From Trichobilharzia szidati (taxonomy: Eukaryota; Platyhelminthes; Trematoda; Strigeidida; Schistosomatidae): 64,000 nucleotides of DNA. The translations under genes and the position numbers were made by a program. The notes beneath the pieces were generated by a model. That model was not told where the DNA came from. It saw only the letters and a list, made by a program, of their open reading frames with translations, and made no database searches. Where the stretch lies: positions 2,763,204 to 2,827,203 of the forward strand of contig OX235273.1 in the NCBI GenBank assembly GCA_944472155.2. Reading direction: 5' to 3'. Of this stretch, positions 40,814-51,700 are shown one piece after another (the stretch's first letter is position 1; every line of letters begins with the position of its first letter).

Positions 40814-42280
40814 AGAGTAGGCATCTGAATACATGCGAAAAATGGTCTAAAACCATACTCTCCGACCCCCAACACACCCTCTATTCCCAACTCTCGCCTT
40901 GTATCTCATCAAGCAGAACCAGAAATCAGTATAAAATAATCTATGCTCGTACAACCAAGTACATGAAGTCAGCGATACCATACTTGGCCCGTGTTCTAAG
41001 CGACAGAGACAATGTTAAGCGCGAAACCTATGACTTGCTTTGTTGCTAATAACATAATTTTAGGCTCTTTTATTTCTCTCTTATTTTGAATTCTATAGTG
41101 AACTCCTTCTTAAAACAGAATCTGACCTGGTTACAACACTTCCCTTCCCCCATCAAGTGACAAAACCAACACGAATATGATAAGCACTTTCATTATGTAA
41201 ACACACGCTGCTTTTATAATCTTATACACTTATCAAATCCAACAATCTACACATGATGGTTTTGTTATCTTTACCAATTGACCAACTTGACAACTAAAAA
41301 ATGCCCCCAGACAGACGAACGATGATCAAGTTAGTAAACTTGACCTATGTCTATTTTCTCACCCCCTAACCCTTTGTTATATATATGCTGAGATTTTGTA
41401 AATTCCGGTTTAATAATACTTTGATAAAGCTATTAGCATTAAATAGCGAAACGTCAGTAAGAGCAACAATATCGTTTTGTTTTTCATTCATTGGGAAATA
41501 CAAAAACCTTTATTATAATGAATATCATATACCCTTTGCCCAAATTTTTTTCAAACCGTTAAAAGTGAACTTGGTTTGGACATATATAACTTAGCTACCT
41601 AAATTATTAACATTGGCTTACTTTTTTGTACTTTACTATATTCCTTCTATTGTGTATCTACTGGTTCCGACTATATTAGCACTATGAGTATTACAAAATT
41701 TTCCTGTCATTAACCATCATGTAATTATTAGTTTTGTGGTTGTTTTTCCTTATTTTCTATGCTTTTTGGCATTGGTTGTGAACGCCATTGTCACCACCTT
41801 AAAATTTTGTATTATTCAGGATTACTCACACTACCACTACAAACATTGCATTAGACCTGACAATAGAAAACAAAACAACAACCCTGAAATGTTATTTTAT
41901 GATTGTTTAGTGTTGTTTCAACCAAATTAACTGATCAACTTGGCGATAAACTTTCTTAAATATCATTTCATAACTTCTTGTATGACTATAGCTTTACTGT
42001 CACCATGCATAATCATATCATAGCTTCCACTAACCAATATTGGGATATTATTTTATGTTGTTTATTTTCCCTTCTACTTCTTGGTTTTCTTTCGCATTTA
42101 AAAAAATTATTTTGTTTTTCCTGTTTTTTTGCTGTTGTTGTCTTTATATTTATTTTTTGAAATACTCCTTTTAAATGTTTGATAAAATTAGATGCAAATT
42201 TTGTAGATATGTTGTGAAAATTCCACACTGTACCACTAGTACTCTTTCTGGAATAAAGCAAATTATTAGTATCATTATTA
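40814..42280 (+). mobile_element. CR1 3' end, split by PLE5
   Basis: Plus-strand CR1 matching 19755-20742: HLNTCEKWSKTILSDPQHTL, YLARVLSDRDNVKRETYDLL, stop near 41047, UTR to about 41115, PLE5 insertion (41117-41586), then UTR to GGAATAAAGCAAATTATTAG at 42250-42270. The uninterrupted copy at 20030-20060 fixes the insertion point. Confidence 0.85.
41117..41586 (+). mobile_element. PLE5 terminal segment inserted in CR1
   Basis: About 470 bp homologous to the 3' region of the minus-strand PLE5 at 1483-1830: AACGATGATCAAGTT, TAATACTTTGATAAAGC, TAGCGAAACGTCAGTAA, CATTCATTGGGAAATACAAA, ending TTGGTTTGGACATATATA. No coding part. The last 40 bp continue beyond the end seen at 1483, and match 62340-62397. 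Confidence 0.7.
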
Positions 42281-42289
42281 TCCTAACCA

Positions 42290-42600
42290 TACTGTGCTTC
42301 AGTCTTTATCATTTTTTCGACCAGTGAGGTCCATCCAGTCAAGTGTGAGGAAGGATGTCCCACTGATGACATTGGTTTGTATCAGTCACGCTTAATTCAT
42401 CACGAATTGGTAGAAGTTCATATACATAGAATGACCACTGGGGCGGGTTCCAGTGGCTGAATGGTATATGAGGTTGCCTTGTAACCGGAATGTCCTCGGT
42501 TTGAAACCTAGCAGGGCGCGTACTGCCAATGATGCCCAAACTAGAATGAAACAGCTGTCCAGTACTCTCTGGTCTGGCATTATACTTCAAGTACTTATTG
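42290..42600 (+). mobile_element. SINE1, sense, with upstream middle block
   Basis: Sense order: middle block in reverse (CCACTGATGACATTGGTTTG, TCACGAATTGGTAGAAGTTC), box A (CCAGTGGCTGAATGGTATAT), box B (CGGTTTGAAACCTAG), a decayed hammerhead (GTACTGCCAATGATGCCC, GAATGAAACAGCTGTCCAGT) at 42530-42575. Confidence 0.75.
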
Positions 42601-43069
42601 AGTGCCTTTAATGCACTGGGATCCACACGTGATTTCAAATCTTTAAATATTCCCATTTATAATATTAGAACAAGACATATAAGCGAACAATATTGTTTTC
42701 AATTAGATCTTCTTCAGGCTTTACTCTAATTTACATAGATTTATACATAAAAAATTTTAACCAATGACGGTGATTTTGTAGATCAAATAATAATAATAGT
42801 AATAATGTGGTAAATGTTTTGAACGTCATTAATAACGGTGATTATAATGATAACAAAATATTGAAAATACGGTTTATGCAGGTGGCGATAAGAATAGCAA
42901 AGGTAGTAATACGCGTGTATATGTAGATAATTCAATAGATAAATTAGGTCAAATCTTAAAAGTTACGTAATGCGAAAGGTGAAGTGGACAGATAATCAGA
43001 GTTTAAATAAATGACATAAAAGTACGAAGAAAATGGAAAATAAGAAAGGGTGGGAGGGTTTCGATTAGA
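42601..43069. other. Unassigned stretch
   Basis: No recognisable coding or shared repeat. Likely includes the UTR of the PLE4-like copy that follows, but I cannot align it. Confidence 0.3.
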
Positions 43070-43690
43070 ATTCACCTAGGCAAGCAAGGGAGAGAGAAAG
43101 CTAGAACAAACTTCTTTTGTTGTATGCAAAGGAACCAGGATTGTTCTCTCGAATTCCCATAGCTTCGGCTATGTGTAAAAGACGGGTTCGAATTCCGTTT
43201 GAAAGGTTCGATGGAATGCGATAGATAACTTTGAAGGCACTTCTCCTTCTCTCCATTGGGTGACCACTATCATCCATTAAATGAGCCAAAATAGAACTTC
43301 TTATAGATTTTATTTGACGTTTTCCGAACCATGAAGGAAGATGCTCATTAATGAGTTCACCCTATATAGGTCTCTCCACAGGAGGAACTAAATTTATAGA
43401 TACACATCGAAGTGGTACAGCTAGGTAGCTTGTCTTTCACTTGAGCAATCATAATTGGTCGGTAGCTGGAAAATGACAAACAAAGGGTGGCGGCAATATA
43501 AGTCCGTTTAATTACTCTCGATAATCCTAGATGTAAGACTTCTCTAGCCACGTCCCAATTAAATTGCAATTTCATGAACATTTGTTTCTTTTCCACTGTT
43601 GTCAGTTTCTCTTTATTGTACCTGGTGTTCATGTGTCTCCTTACAAATCTACCTCATATCCAATTCTTACAAACCAACTATTGCTTGGGA
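43070..43690 (-). pseudogene. PLE4-like thumb and GIY-YIG, minus strand
   Basis: 43357-43632 reads NKEKLTTVEKKQMFMKLQFN, VKDKLPSCTTSMCIYKFSSS and CGETYIG (YIG motif present). After a stop and an indel, HLPSWFGKRQIKSIRSSILA, HLMDDSGHPMERRRSAFKVI and LHIAEAMGIRENNPG at 43101-43330. A separate lineage from PLE4, judging by the changed Cys region, with the same domain order. It faces a plus-strand PLE4 end at 43740-44215. Confidence 0.75.
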
Positions 43691-43739
43691 ATAACTCCCA
43701 CTATGGCTAAGTAAAGGTGTAGTTGAAACTATTAACAGC

Positions 43740-44215
43740 TCGATATCAGACCATCTGGTGCAAACCGGTCACAAAGCCAGCCAGCGTAGAAGAATCCTTC
43801 TCTATAATATACCGGGTGCCTAACAAACTACCAAAATCGTCGAAGTACCGCATGCTCCAAACAGCAGAGGCTATTGCAATTCGTCCCAAACGACTAGTGC
43901 TCTGTGTTCAAAAGAAACAAGTCCAGCCCCTACTACTTCCCTGGCCCTCAGTAGAGACTATAAACTCATGAATTTGTACTATTATCTCTTCTAATTCTTC
44001 TGACATTCAGTTTATTTTATGTTAATGCTGTTCAGCTGTAATTTATCAATATTATTGATTTGATGTTATTTAAACAGCATTAATGTCGTTCATAAGACTA
44101 ATTCATTCATTCATTCATTATAATGTGTATATAATTGTAGAACCTGATGATGAATTTATCGAAAAGAGTACTCTTTGTTCCGTGTCTATTCTTTTGAAAA
44201 TTTTAATGGGCATTT
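43740..44215 (+). mobile_element. PLE4 endonuclease end and terminus, plus strand
   Basis: The plus-strand frame 43723-43971 holds SIIYRVPNKLPKSSKYRMLQ, TAEAIAIRPKRLVLCVQKK and QPLLLPWP. The UTR follows, then the terminus with GTAGAACCTGATGATGAATT at 44137. It lies back to back with the minus-strand copy at 43070-43690, another opposed PLE pair. Confidence 0.75.
44138..44181 (+). ncRNA. Hammerhead-like motif in PLE4 terminus
   Basis: GAAC, CTGATGA (44144-44150), a 10-nt segment with only a weak stem II, GAAA, a palindromic AAGAGTACTCTT as stem III, then T-G-TTC closing a 4-bp stem I. The weak stem II and an extra T after the core leave this uncertain. Confidence 0.35.
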
Positions 44216-44724
44216 TCAATCAGTTAATAAATTAGTGTCAGTACATATTGGAACGATTATTTTGTCCTTTTGGTGTACTTTTATTTCAACGAGTTGTCAT
44301 CATCAGGTCGATAAGATTTAGTCAATAACTTCGTATTATCGCACAAACGACTACTACTCAGCTATTTAATCGAACAATCCGAATGAATGCTCGATAAAAC
44401 TTGTGATTGAGATTCATTCATATATAAACTAAACTATCTGAAGTTGCCTTGAGTTGGTAGACTGGTCTGCTGATTTGACATGGGATCAATGAAGACTGAA
44501 TGAAAACCTGAGCTGTGCTACGACTCGAATTATAGGTCTCAAAATCAATAAATCTGAGACCTGACTGCTGAACTATGAGACACAACTACTAATCAAATCC
44601 ACATAAACTGTGATCAAGATTTGACCGAATAATTCCAAAATAGTTGAGTGCTGAGTGAGAAGTAGACATTAGTAAAAATTGTTGTTTCACTGCAGTCGTC
44701 TCCATCTTAGGACAAAATTATTAT
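44216..44724. other. Unassigned stretch with a shared 35-bp block
   Basis: At 44606-44640 AACTGTGATCAAGATTTGACC and the following CGAATAATTCCAAAATA match both arms of the inverted duplication (53030-53060 and 62895-62935). The rest is not recognised; it may be another copy of the same unnamed repeat. Confidence 0.4.
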
Positions 44725-44985
44725 TGGATGAAGGATTTCATCATGAGCCGACATCAGTTAGAGAACCATTGGAAGACCTGGAAGTACTGTATAGTTGTTT
44801 CGTCCTGGTTCGGGACTCTTCATCAATACGCACCCACCAACAGGTCTTGGTTTCGAAACCCGGTGAGTGCACACTGATGGAGAGTCCCAAACCAGGAATA
44901 AACAGCTATCTAGTTCTCCCAGGTCTTCCAGTGGTTCTCTAGTTGATGTCAGATCATGGCGAAATCCTCTATCTAATCAGGCGAA
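44725..44985. mobile_element. SINE1 inverted pair
   Basis: Antisense unit 44728-44850 (hammerhead complement TTTCGTCCTGGTTCGGGACT) joined to a sense unit from about 44851 with box B CTTGGTTTCGAAACCCGG and a decayed core (CACTGATGGAGAGTCCC). Arms are about 120 bp with a short central spacer, like 9976-10248. Confidence 0.75.
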
Positions 44986-45049
44986 ATCCCTACAAAACTA
45001 ATACTTGAAAATTATTATTGTCCACCATAATGAACATGTTTAATTACTA

Positions 45050-45345
45050 CTGTTGTGATTCCCTCGGATTCCGAGTGGTAGAGACGGCCTCAACAGCACA
45101 TCTCCACTTTGTGCTATTCTCTGCAGTCCTCTTTAGTTGGGCCCACGATTGTCCATAAGCCTTCATCTCTTGTTCCCACGATCTCCTCCGTATAATTCTC
45201 GAACCAATGCCCTACTTGTTGTTTCATATTCGGGTTCCACTCCAGTGATGGCCTGGAACGCAATGTCATTTAATGGCTTCCTCAACGGCACGTACCCCCA
45301 TTTTCTCCTACATATTTGTTGAACAATAGGTTCTGGTACAGTAAA
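45050..45345 (-). mobile_element. RTE1-related C-terminal fragment
   Basis: The minus strand encodes PEPIVQQICRRKWGYVPLRK, then GVEPEYETTS and W-x-Q-KAYGQSWAQLKR-like segments. It is the end of an RTE ORF, decayed, near the tail (GATTCCCTCGGATTCCGAGT). Confidence 0.65.
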
Positions 45346-45439
45346 ATTATATTTAAGTGGTTTACACACAATCATAAGTTTTTGTTATTGGTAATATTTC
45401 CAGCAAAATTACTGTCCGTGATCAAACCAACTGATGGAA

Positions 45440-46027
45440 TTTTCCAGTATTGGTTTGTAGAGACTTTGTTTAATTGGTTGGAGAATTTCATCTTGAGTTG
45501 ATATCGATTATAGAATCACTGAAAACCAGTAGGGAGTACTAGACAGATGTTTCATCCTAGTATGAGACTCATTGGCAGTACAGACCTACCGCTGGGTTTC
45601 GGACCCAGGACATTTCGGTTACACGGGGCAGTGAGCTCGTAGGTCTATCAGCCATTTGGGACCCGATCCAATGACCAGTTCATGAATTCTAACTTCCAAC
45701 AATTCGTGATTTTTTAGCGCGACCAGCTAGAGTTCTCGTGAAAATTCGTGACCAGTGAGGTCTTTTCAGTAAAGAGTGAGGTTGGAGTTTCAGCCGATGT
45801 CATTGGTTGGTGGTGGCGCTAAATAGCGAATTGGTAGAAGTTAGAATTCATGAACTGGCCACTGAATCGAGTCCCAGTGGCTGAATGGTATACAAGCTTG
45901 TCTTGCAACAGGAAGGTCCTGGGTTTGCAAGCCAGCAGTGGATGCATGCTCCCGATGAATCTCAAACTAGAATGATAAGACAGCTGGCTGTCCGGTACTC
46001 CAAAACTGGTTTTCAATGATTTCCTAA
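45440..46027. mobile_element. SINE1 palindromic pair with two heads
   Basis: Antisense unit 45440-45745 (distal part, hammerhead, box B GGGTTTCGGACCCAGG, box A) and sense unit 45750-46027 (middle block, box A CCAGTGGCTGAATGGTATAC, box B GGGTTTGCAAGCCAG, hammerhead with a 5-nt insertion before GACAGCTGG). The middle block is itself duplicated in inverted orientation, so both arms are near complete. Confidence 0.75.
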
Positions 46028-46782
46028 ATGAAATAAATACAATCCAGCAATACAATAAATACGACACAGTAGCAGCACTACGTAGTACAACAAAAGACCT
46101 AAATGATGAAATAAAACAGATAGATGAGGCGTTGGTATCAAAAACAAAATAAAAATAATAAAGAAACTAATAATGAAAACATAAATATGAGAGAATATAT
46201 GACATCTACAGTAGTTTTACCATATAGGGAGGGAACATCTGAGACCCTACGTAGTAGGATTCTTATTGAAGCAGAAATTAGAGTGGTGGCACTTAAACTT
46301 ACAAACTCACTCACGTAGGACAAGATCTATAGGTTCAAGGACCCTGTCGGTTGACCCAATTAAACGAAATAATTTAATTTACAAAATACCTTGTGATTAC
46401 TGTGAATCAGGTCAACTACATAGGTCAAACCAGTAGATCAGGGGTAGTGAGATAGTCAGAATTTAGCTAAGGCAAGAATGGTTCACCCCACCAGCGAAGA
46501 TAAGTAATTTAGAAAAAACTCAGCACTGCATTGCACTGCATGCGTTAACACACAATCACACAATAGAGTGAGTGGGAGAGGGCTAAAATTCTAAGAAGTA
46601 ATATACGTAGGTGGCGAAAGGGAGAGGTTGATAGCTGAATCCTTGTTCATCGAATCTACACCCAACACGTGCAATACGATGCAGTGACTCACGAAATAAA
46701 TTTTGCCCACAATGGAATGAGACTCTACCGCCACAGAACAAAAGTTACATTCTTATATCCCTACAAACTAGGTCTTGAAAAC
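46028..46782 (+). mobile_element. PLE2 3' portion
   Basis: The plus strand reads STTKDLNDEIKQIDEALVSK, VLPYREGTSETLRSRIL, KIPCDYCESGQLHRSN and NLEKTQHCIALHALTHNHTI, then the NLHPTRAI-x-CSDSR-like end and 3' region. It is decayed by frameshifts, including in the YIG motif. Its sequence at 46430 shows the uninterrupted target of the 14165 solo LTR. Partner of the PLE2 linker at 11264-11449. Confidence 0.7.
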
Positions 46783-48266
46783 ATACAGTTACTTAATAGA
46801 GAAGATTTGTAGCTCAGGTGGATGATTTGCAATTAAAAGTGTTCTCTGAGCTGGCTGGTTTAGTTGCGAAGCTTTCGTCGTCCTTCCGGATAACATCTTC
46901 AGCGCCATAATTAGCACAAAGTGAAATGATTTAAATTTCTTCATGCGCGATGTAATTGCGTCTCCTGGTTACTATCTTTACATATGTATTGACCACTTTC
47001 TATTGACTTGGATTTTAAACTTTTTGGTCACCTGATTTACTTTTTATTAGTAGGTATATTTCGTCTATATTAACGTGTTTGTTAATTGCATTTTCGTTTC
47101 AGTACCAGGCTTCTAGAAATTCTCTGGCACTTTTGGTGTTTCCTCTGTTTAAGATTTTGACATGATCCCAATCAAACTGATGACCATAATTGTCTGCATG
47201 CATTGATTTAGAATATACTCATAAATTAATAAACAACATATTTGAAGACATCAAATTCACAAGAGAAGAATTAGATAACAAAATCCCATTTTTAAATGTC
47301 TTAATCAGGAGAACCAACACAGGAGATTTAGAGACACAAGTTTATAGAAAATCAACGCACACAGATCAAATACTCAACTATACTAGCAATAATCCAGTTA
47401 CTCACAAAAAAAACTGTGTGCAGACATTGTTTAAAAGAGTTCAAACACATTGTAGCACTCCAGAGTTGAAAAGAATGAAAGAAAAGTACCTACAAACGGT
47501 CTCCAAAAAGAATGGTTATCCACAAAATTTCATCAAAAAGTGTTTAAAGTCGAATCAAAACACCAACAAGAAACCATCATCAAAGACCACAAGAAAATTC
47601 ATTCTACCATACATGAGGAATATCTCTGAAATAACAGCTAGAATACTGAAACCGTTTGATATAGACATAGCACACAAACCAGTAAAATCGCTTAATTCGA
47701 TATTATGCAAACCAAAAGATGCAACTTAAAAAGGGGATAAAATTAATACCATCTACAAAATAAATTGTATGGACTGCAACAAACATTACATCGGCCAAAG
47801 TGGGCGTCCCCTTCGAATCAGAATCCAAGAACATAAATCAGCCGTGAAAAGACACGATATATATTCTTTAGTATCAATGCATATAGACAATTATGGTCAT
47901 CAGTTTGATTGGGATCATGTCAAAATCTTAAACAGAGGAAACACCAAAAGTGCCAGAGAATTTCTAGAAGCCTGGTACTGAAACGAAAATGCAATTAACA
48001 AACACGTTAATATAGACGAAATATACCAACTAATAAAAAGTAAATCAGGTGACCAAAAAGTTTAAAATCCAAGTCAATAGAAAGTGGTCAATACATATGT
48101 AAAGATAGTAACCAGGAGACGCAATTACATCGCGCATGAAGAAATTTAAATCATTTCACTTTGTGCTAATTATGGCGCTGAAGATGTTATCCGGAAGGAC
48201 GACGAAAGCTTCGCAACTAAACCAGCCAGCTCAGAGAACACTTTTAATTGGAAATACAGTTACTTA
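46783..48266 (+). mobile_element. PLE1 insertion, locus 2, inverted composite with 13-bp TSD
   Basis: ATACAGTTACTTA occurs at 46783-46795 and 48254-48266 and bounds the unit 46796-48253. A minus-oriented 3' end (46796-47211, with the extension ATAGAGAAGATTTGTAGC) is joined head to head to a longer plus copy (47212-48253). Both outer ends are PLE1 3' termini; only the left carries the extra 30 nt. The junction falls in a 3-7 nt stretch shared by both partners (around GCATTGAT). Confidence 0.9.
47212..48064 (+). pseudogene. PLE1 RT end, thumb, linker and GIY-YIG endonuclease
   Basis: One reading frame with just two stop codons (near 47727 and 47979). It starts after the RT catalytic motif (LEYTHKLINNIFEDIKFTRE), then DNKIPFLNVLIRR, YRKSTHTDQILNYTSNNPVT, the thumb (KNGYPQNFIKKC), the linker (KTTRKFILPYMRNISEITAR), the Cys knuckle CMDCNK, HYIGQSGRPLRIRIQEHKS and GHQFDWDHVKIL, ending KSGDQKV. 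The RT palm is missing through the inversion. The most complete PLE1 protein in the window. Confidence 0.9.
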
Positions 48267-48624
48267 CTTAAGTACAGTAACCATTACTGCATTATAATTG
48301 ATATAATTATTTTGAAATCAAATCACGTGATCAACTGATAACGGCACGCTTTCATGTGACTGACCTTTTTTCTTGTGCACATCATTAATATTATCACGTA
48401 TCCATCCAATGTCTATTTTGACGTTTATGACCTCTTACATTCTTCAATAGTCAAAGCAGAATTAGACATCTGACACCCCTTTTCTCTCCTCTGACCTCTT
48501 TTCATTTTGGTTTACTTATATTTAGCGCATTTTTGAGTGTAAGTAACTGCTTCAACACACATACACACACAAAGACAAACAAACAAACAAAAAAATTACA
48601 AACACATAACGAAGCTATTTCGTC
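48267..48624. other. Unassigned stretch
   Basis: AT-rich flank of the PLE1 locus with an AAACAAACAAACAAAAAAAT run near 48575. No coding call. Confidence 0.3.
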
Positions 48625-49115
48625 TGTTGCAAATTGGATCACGCATTGATTTCAGTAAGGGGACCATTGGAAACCAGTACTGGAGTATCATACACCTCTT
48701 TTCTCCCACTGGTTTGAGACTCACCGACAGTTCTCACACACTGCTGGGTTTCAAACCCAGGACCTTGAGATTACAAGTCAATCTCGTAGGCCATTCATCC
48801 ACTGGGACCTGATTCAATGCCCAGACCATGAATTCCAACTTCTACCAATTCGTGATTTTAGCGCTACCAACCAATGTCATTGGCGAGTATCTGCTCCTTA
48901 CTACCTCCTGATGAGGTGGTGAACTCCACTGGGGACGACTTTGCACCAAAACTCCATGGAACTTTCGTCCTGCACAGAGCCAGTCCCTAGCGGGTATCAG
49001 ATTAAAGTTCAAGAGTTTGTTTGTAAGGGTTTGATTTGGATGAAACAGCTAGCTCTCCAGTACTCCATTATAGTTTTCAGTGATTCGCCGACTGATATCA
49101 ATCCGTGATCAAAAT
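48625..49115. mobile_element. SINE1 foldback unit
   Basis: Left antisense unit (48640-48805; box B GGGTTTCAAACCCAGG, box A CATCCACTGGGACC), the shared middle block (ACTTCTACCAATTCGTGATT, CATTGGCGAGTATCTGCTCC), and a right sense distal part with a remnant GATGAAACAGCTAGC near 49040. Hammerheads decayed in both arms. Confidence 0.7.
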
Positions 49116-49181
49116 ATTGCAACAAATAAAATCCCTACAAACCGTCTCTTGAAGATTTTGACTGTATTCGAAACGTTTATT

Positions 49182-50316
49182 ATTATTATAGTTCCATTGG
49201 GTTCCTAGTGGAACATAGGGCTTCAACTGCACACATCCACTTGTTTCTGTCTTCTGCTGTACTTTTCACCTGCATTCATGTTAGTCCATGCTGTTTCAAC
49301 TCCTCTTCACACGATCTCCTCCATGTCACCCTTCCACTGACGTCCCACTCGCCGCCTCCCTTTCGGGTCCCACTCGAGCGTTGGCCTGACGCGCGATGTC
49401 ACCCAGTGGCCTCCTCAGCGAGTGTCCAATCCATTTCCACTTTCTCCTGCATATTTGTTGGGCGATTGTTTTGTTCTTGTTTCGTTTGTTCCCATAGTTT
49501 CTTGTTGGTGATTCTTTCCAGCCATCTGATCTTGAGTATAGAGCGAAGACAGTTAGTTGTTGATGAAGGTCTGCAACAGGCTGTTGGAAATATTCCTGGT
49601 GACACACTGGCCAAGTTTCTGATCCATCCGTATAGAAGAACTGACTGACTTGACGTTTGTATTGAAAATCCGAATCATTTTGTTGTTGATGCTGAGTTGA
49701 GTGACGAAGATTTCCAGATTGGTTTCAGGTTGATGAATGTGTTTCTCGCCTGCCTTCCCGATTCTCGATTTGACATCCTCGTTTGTCCGTTCCTCCTGTA
49801 GTTGAGACAATGCTCCCCCCAGATAAGTGAATGAAGTAACCTCTTTCAAATCCCTCCCGTTGATGGTGATTGGTGGTGGATGTTGCTGCTGCTGTTGTTG
49901 ATGTTGGTTGGTTATTTTCATAACCTCCATCTTGTCTATGTTCACCTGGAGTCTTCTCTTCTCTGGCTGCTTCTTCGACCAGTTTGTCAGTTTTCGCTTG
50001 TGAGTCTTCGATTTTGTGTGACATCAAACATAAATCATCCGCGAAATCCAGGTCTTCTAGGTTCTTCACGTTGGTGCAGGATATCCGTGTCTTCTCGTTT
50101 CCCACTGTCTGACACATAATCCAGTCCACCACAAATAGGAATATCATTGGTGATAATAAGCACCCTTGTCTGACTCCTGTGTTTACTCCAAACGCTTCGC
50201 TGAGCTTTCCGTTGTGGATGACTTGACATGTGCCGTTGTCGTACAGCTGTTGAATAAGGTTGATGAATATTCGGGGTACGCCGTAGTACTCGAGTAGTTT
50301 TCGAATTACCATCCAG
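49182..50316 (-). mobile_element. RTE1 non-LTR retrotransposon, longest copy
   Basis: The minus strand runs from RT motif 2-3 to the tail (TTATTATTATTATAG at 49182-49196). It is 5'-truncated near 50316. Several frameshifts occur around 49740-49830. The same element order is seen at 5417-6372 in a shorter form. Confidence 0.85.
49326..50312 (-). pseudogene. RTE1 reverse transcriptase, partial
   Basis: A 195-codon frame (49725-50312): VIRKLLEYYGVPRIFINLIQ, IHNGKLSEAFGVNTGVRQGC with LLSPMIFLFVVDWIM (motif B), LEDLDFADDLCLMSHKIED (motif C, FADD intact). A second frame (49553-49945) has MNIDKMEVMKI, INGRDLKEVTSFTYLG and IFNTNVKSVSSS; a third (49326-49607) has WKWIGHSLRRP and GPEREAASG. Endonuclease and 5' RT motifs are lost. 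Confidence 0.85.
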
Positions 50317-50864
50317 GAAATAGAAATATAGATACTGTTTCACTCACTGTGTGCGATATATACAGTTGTATCAGGAGCAGAAAAAAGACTTAGTAACGAA
50401 CCTTTATCAAGGAAAACCACTTCGAATTTACACATTTTTAGCTACATTAAAGTTTGACTAGGTCAAAGGAGAATAAATTGTTTTGACTTGATGGCGACTA
50501 GACCAAAGTTTAGAAAAAAGTTGTCCAGTAAGGTTATTTCATTGCCATATTCGAAAACTACATCCATATTTGAGGACGTAACACCTCTACCTCCACTGCA
50601 TTCATTGTTGTCAGTATTTTGGCAGCTTCTTATCAATCGCCATCACGCCACACAATAAACAAATTGATGTGAAATTGAATATTCTATGGTAATTTCTCCA
50701 GTGGCATTTAGTTTACCGGAAATCAATAAAAGCGCTGGTTTATTTAAATTTTTATGCAACAGAACCATGAAGGTCTAACCAGCAAGTCAGAAAATGTAGG
50801 TAAAAGACGAAATTACTAGTGAGTTTATTATGATCCATAAGAAGTAGTGATCTAAGGTAGATAG
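50317..50864. other. Unassigned stretch
   Basis: No coding frame or repeat family that I can name. Confidence 0.3.
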
Positions 50865-50930
50865 GCTCCGTTAGTACTACCATATAAGAAAGGAACATCC
50901 GAGATGCCATAGGTAGGATAATTACTAGTA
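50865..50930 (+). mobile_element. Short PLE2 fragment
   Basis: GTTAGTACTACCATATAAG and GAAAGGAACATCCGAGAT encode LPYKKGTSEM, matching LPYREGTSET of PLE2 at 46215-46240. Confidence 0.5.
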
Positions 50931-50931
50931 A

Positions 50932-51005
50932 TAATCACAATGGCTTTATTCCGAACAGTGCTCGTACTATGTACAGAATTTTCCCAGGAGTTTACTACAT
51001 GATAT
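50932..51005 (-). mobile_element. CR1 3' tail
   Basis: AATAATCACAATGGCTTTATT followed by CCGAACAGTGCTCGTACTATG: diverged antisense CR1 tail. Confidence 0.5.
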
Positions 51006-51161
51006 TTTCTCTTCGTTCAGGATCTTCAAATGGAACATTAAATGACAATAGATCGTGTGACACAATGCCATCTCACCTGAAGCACAAACCAATCCCTTAG
51101 GATACTTTGCCTCTACCTTCATCAAGGAATACAAGACATTTGAAAGCTAATTATTTTGTTG

Positions 51162-51357
51162 TTTTGATTTTTTGATTTTTGATTATAGCTTGATTCCACA
51201 CCGTATTTTTGGTACAAGTATGGAATGTTCAGCATGTGATATCGGTAGCTCAAATTTCGCGGGCCAACCAATTGATATCAGGTGTGCGTTGGCAGGAGAT
51301 CGAACCCCGGACCACGCGTGTGGTCGGGGCGAGTTCTAACCGCCCTTCCACCGACTC
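51162..51357 (-). mobile_element. SINE2
   Basis: Antisense SINE2: GATTATAGCTTGATTCCACA, GATATCGGTAGCTCAAATTT, box B as GATCGAACCCCGG, head to CTTCCACCGA. Confidence 0.8.
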
Positions 51358-51424
51358 ACATTTGGATACCTAAGTACAGTTGTCTTATGGGATAGGTTGC
51401 CACTCCAAAGATCATGTTTTTTCC

Positions 51425-51700
51425 AGATTAGACAACGGAATGATATCAGTATGAGAACCATTGAAAACCAGTGCTGGAGTGCTGAACAAATAGCTGTTTC
51501 ATCCCAGTTTGAGATTCATCAGTAGTAGAAGTTAGAAGTCATGGACTGGCCATGGAATCGAGTCCCAGTGGCTGAATAGTCTACGAACTTGCCTTGTAAC
51601 CGGAAGGCTCCGGTTTCGACACCTAGGAGTGAGTATGTACTGCTGATGATTCCCAAGCTGGGATAAAACAGCAGTTGTCCAGTACTCGTTGGTGGTTTCC
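51425..51700. mobile_element. SINE1 inverted pair
   Basis: Antisense distal part and hammerhead (51430-51525), then a sense unit (51526-51700) with box A (CAGTGGCTGAATAGTCTACG), a decayed box B (CGGTTTCGACACC) and a core CTGATGA at 51640-51646. In the antisense unit the first pair of stem II is A-U (ATCTC/GGGAT) where the consensus has G-C. Confidence 0.75.
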
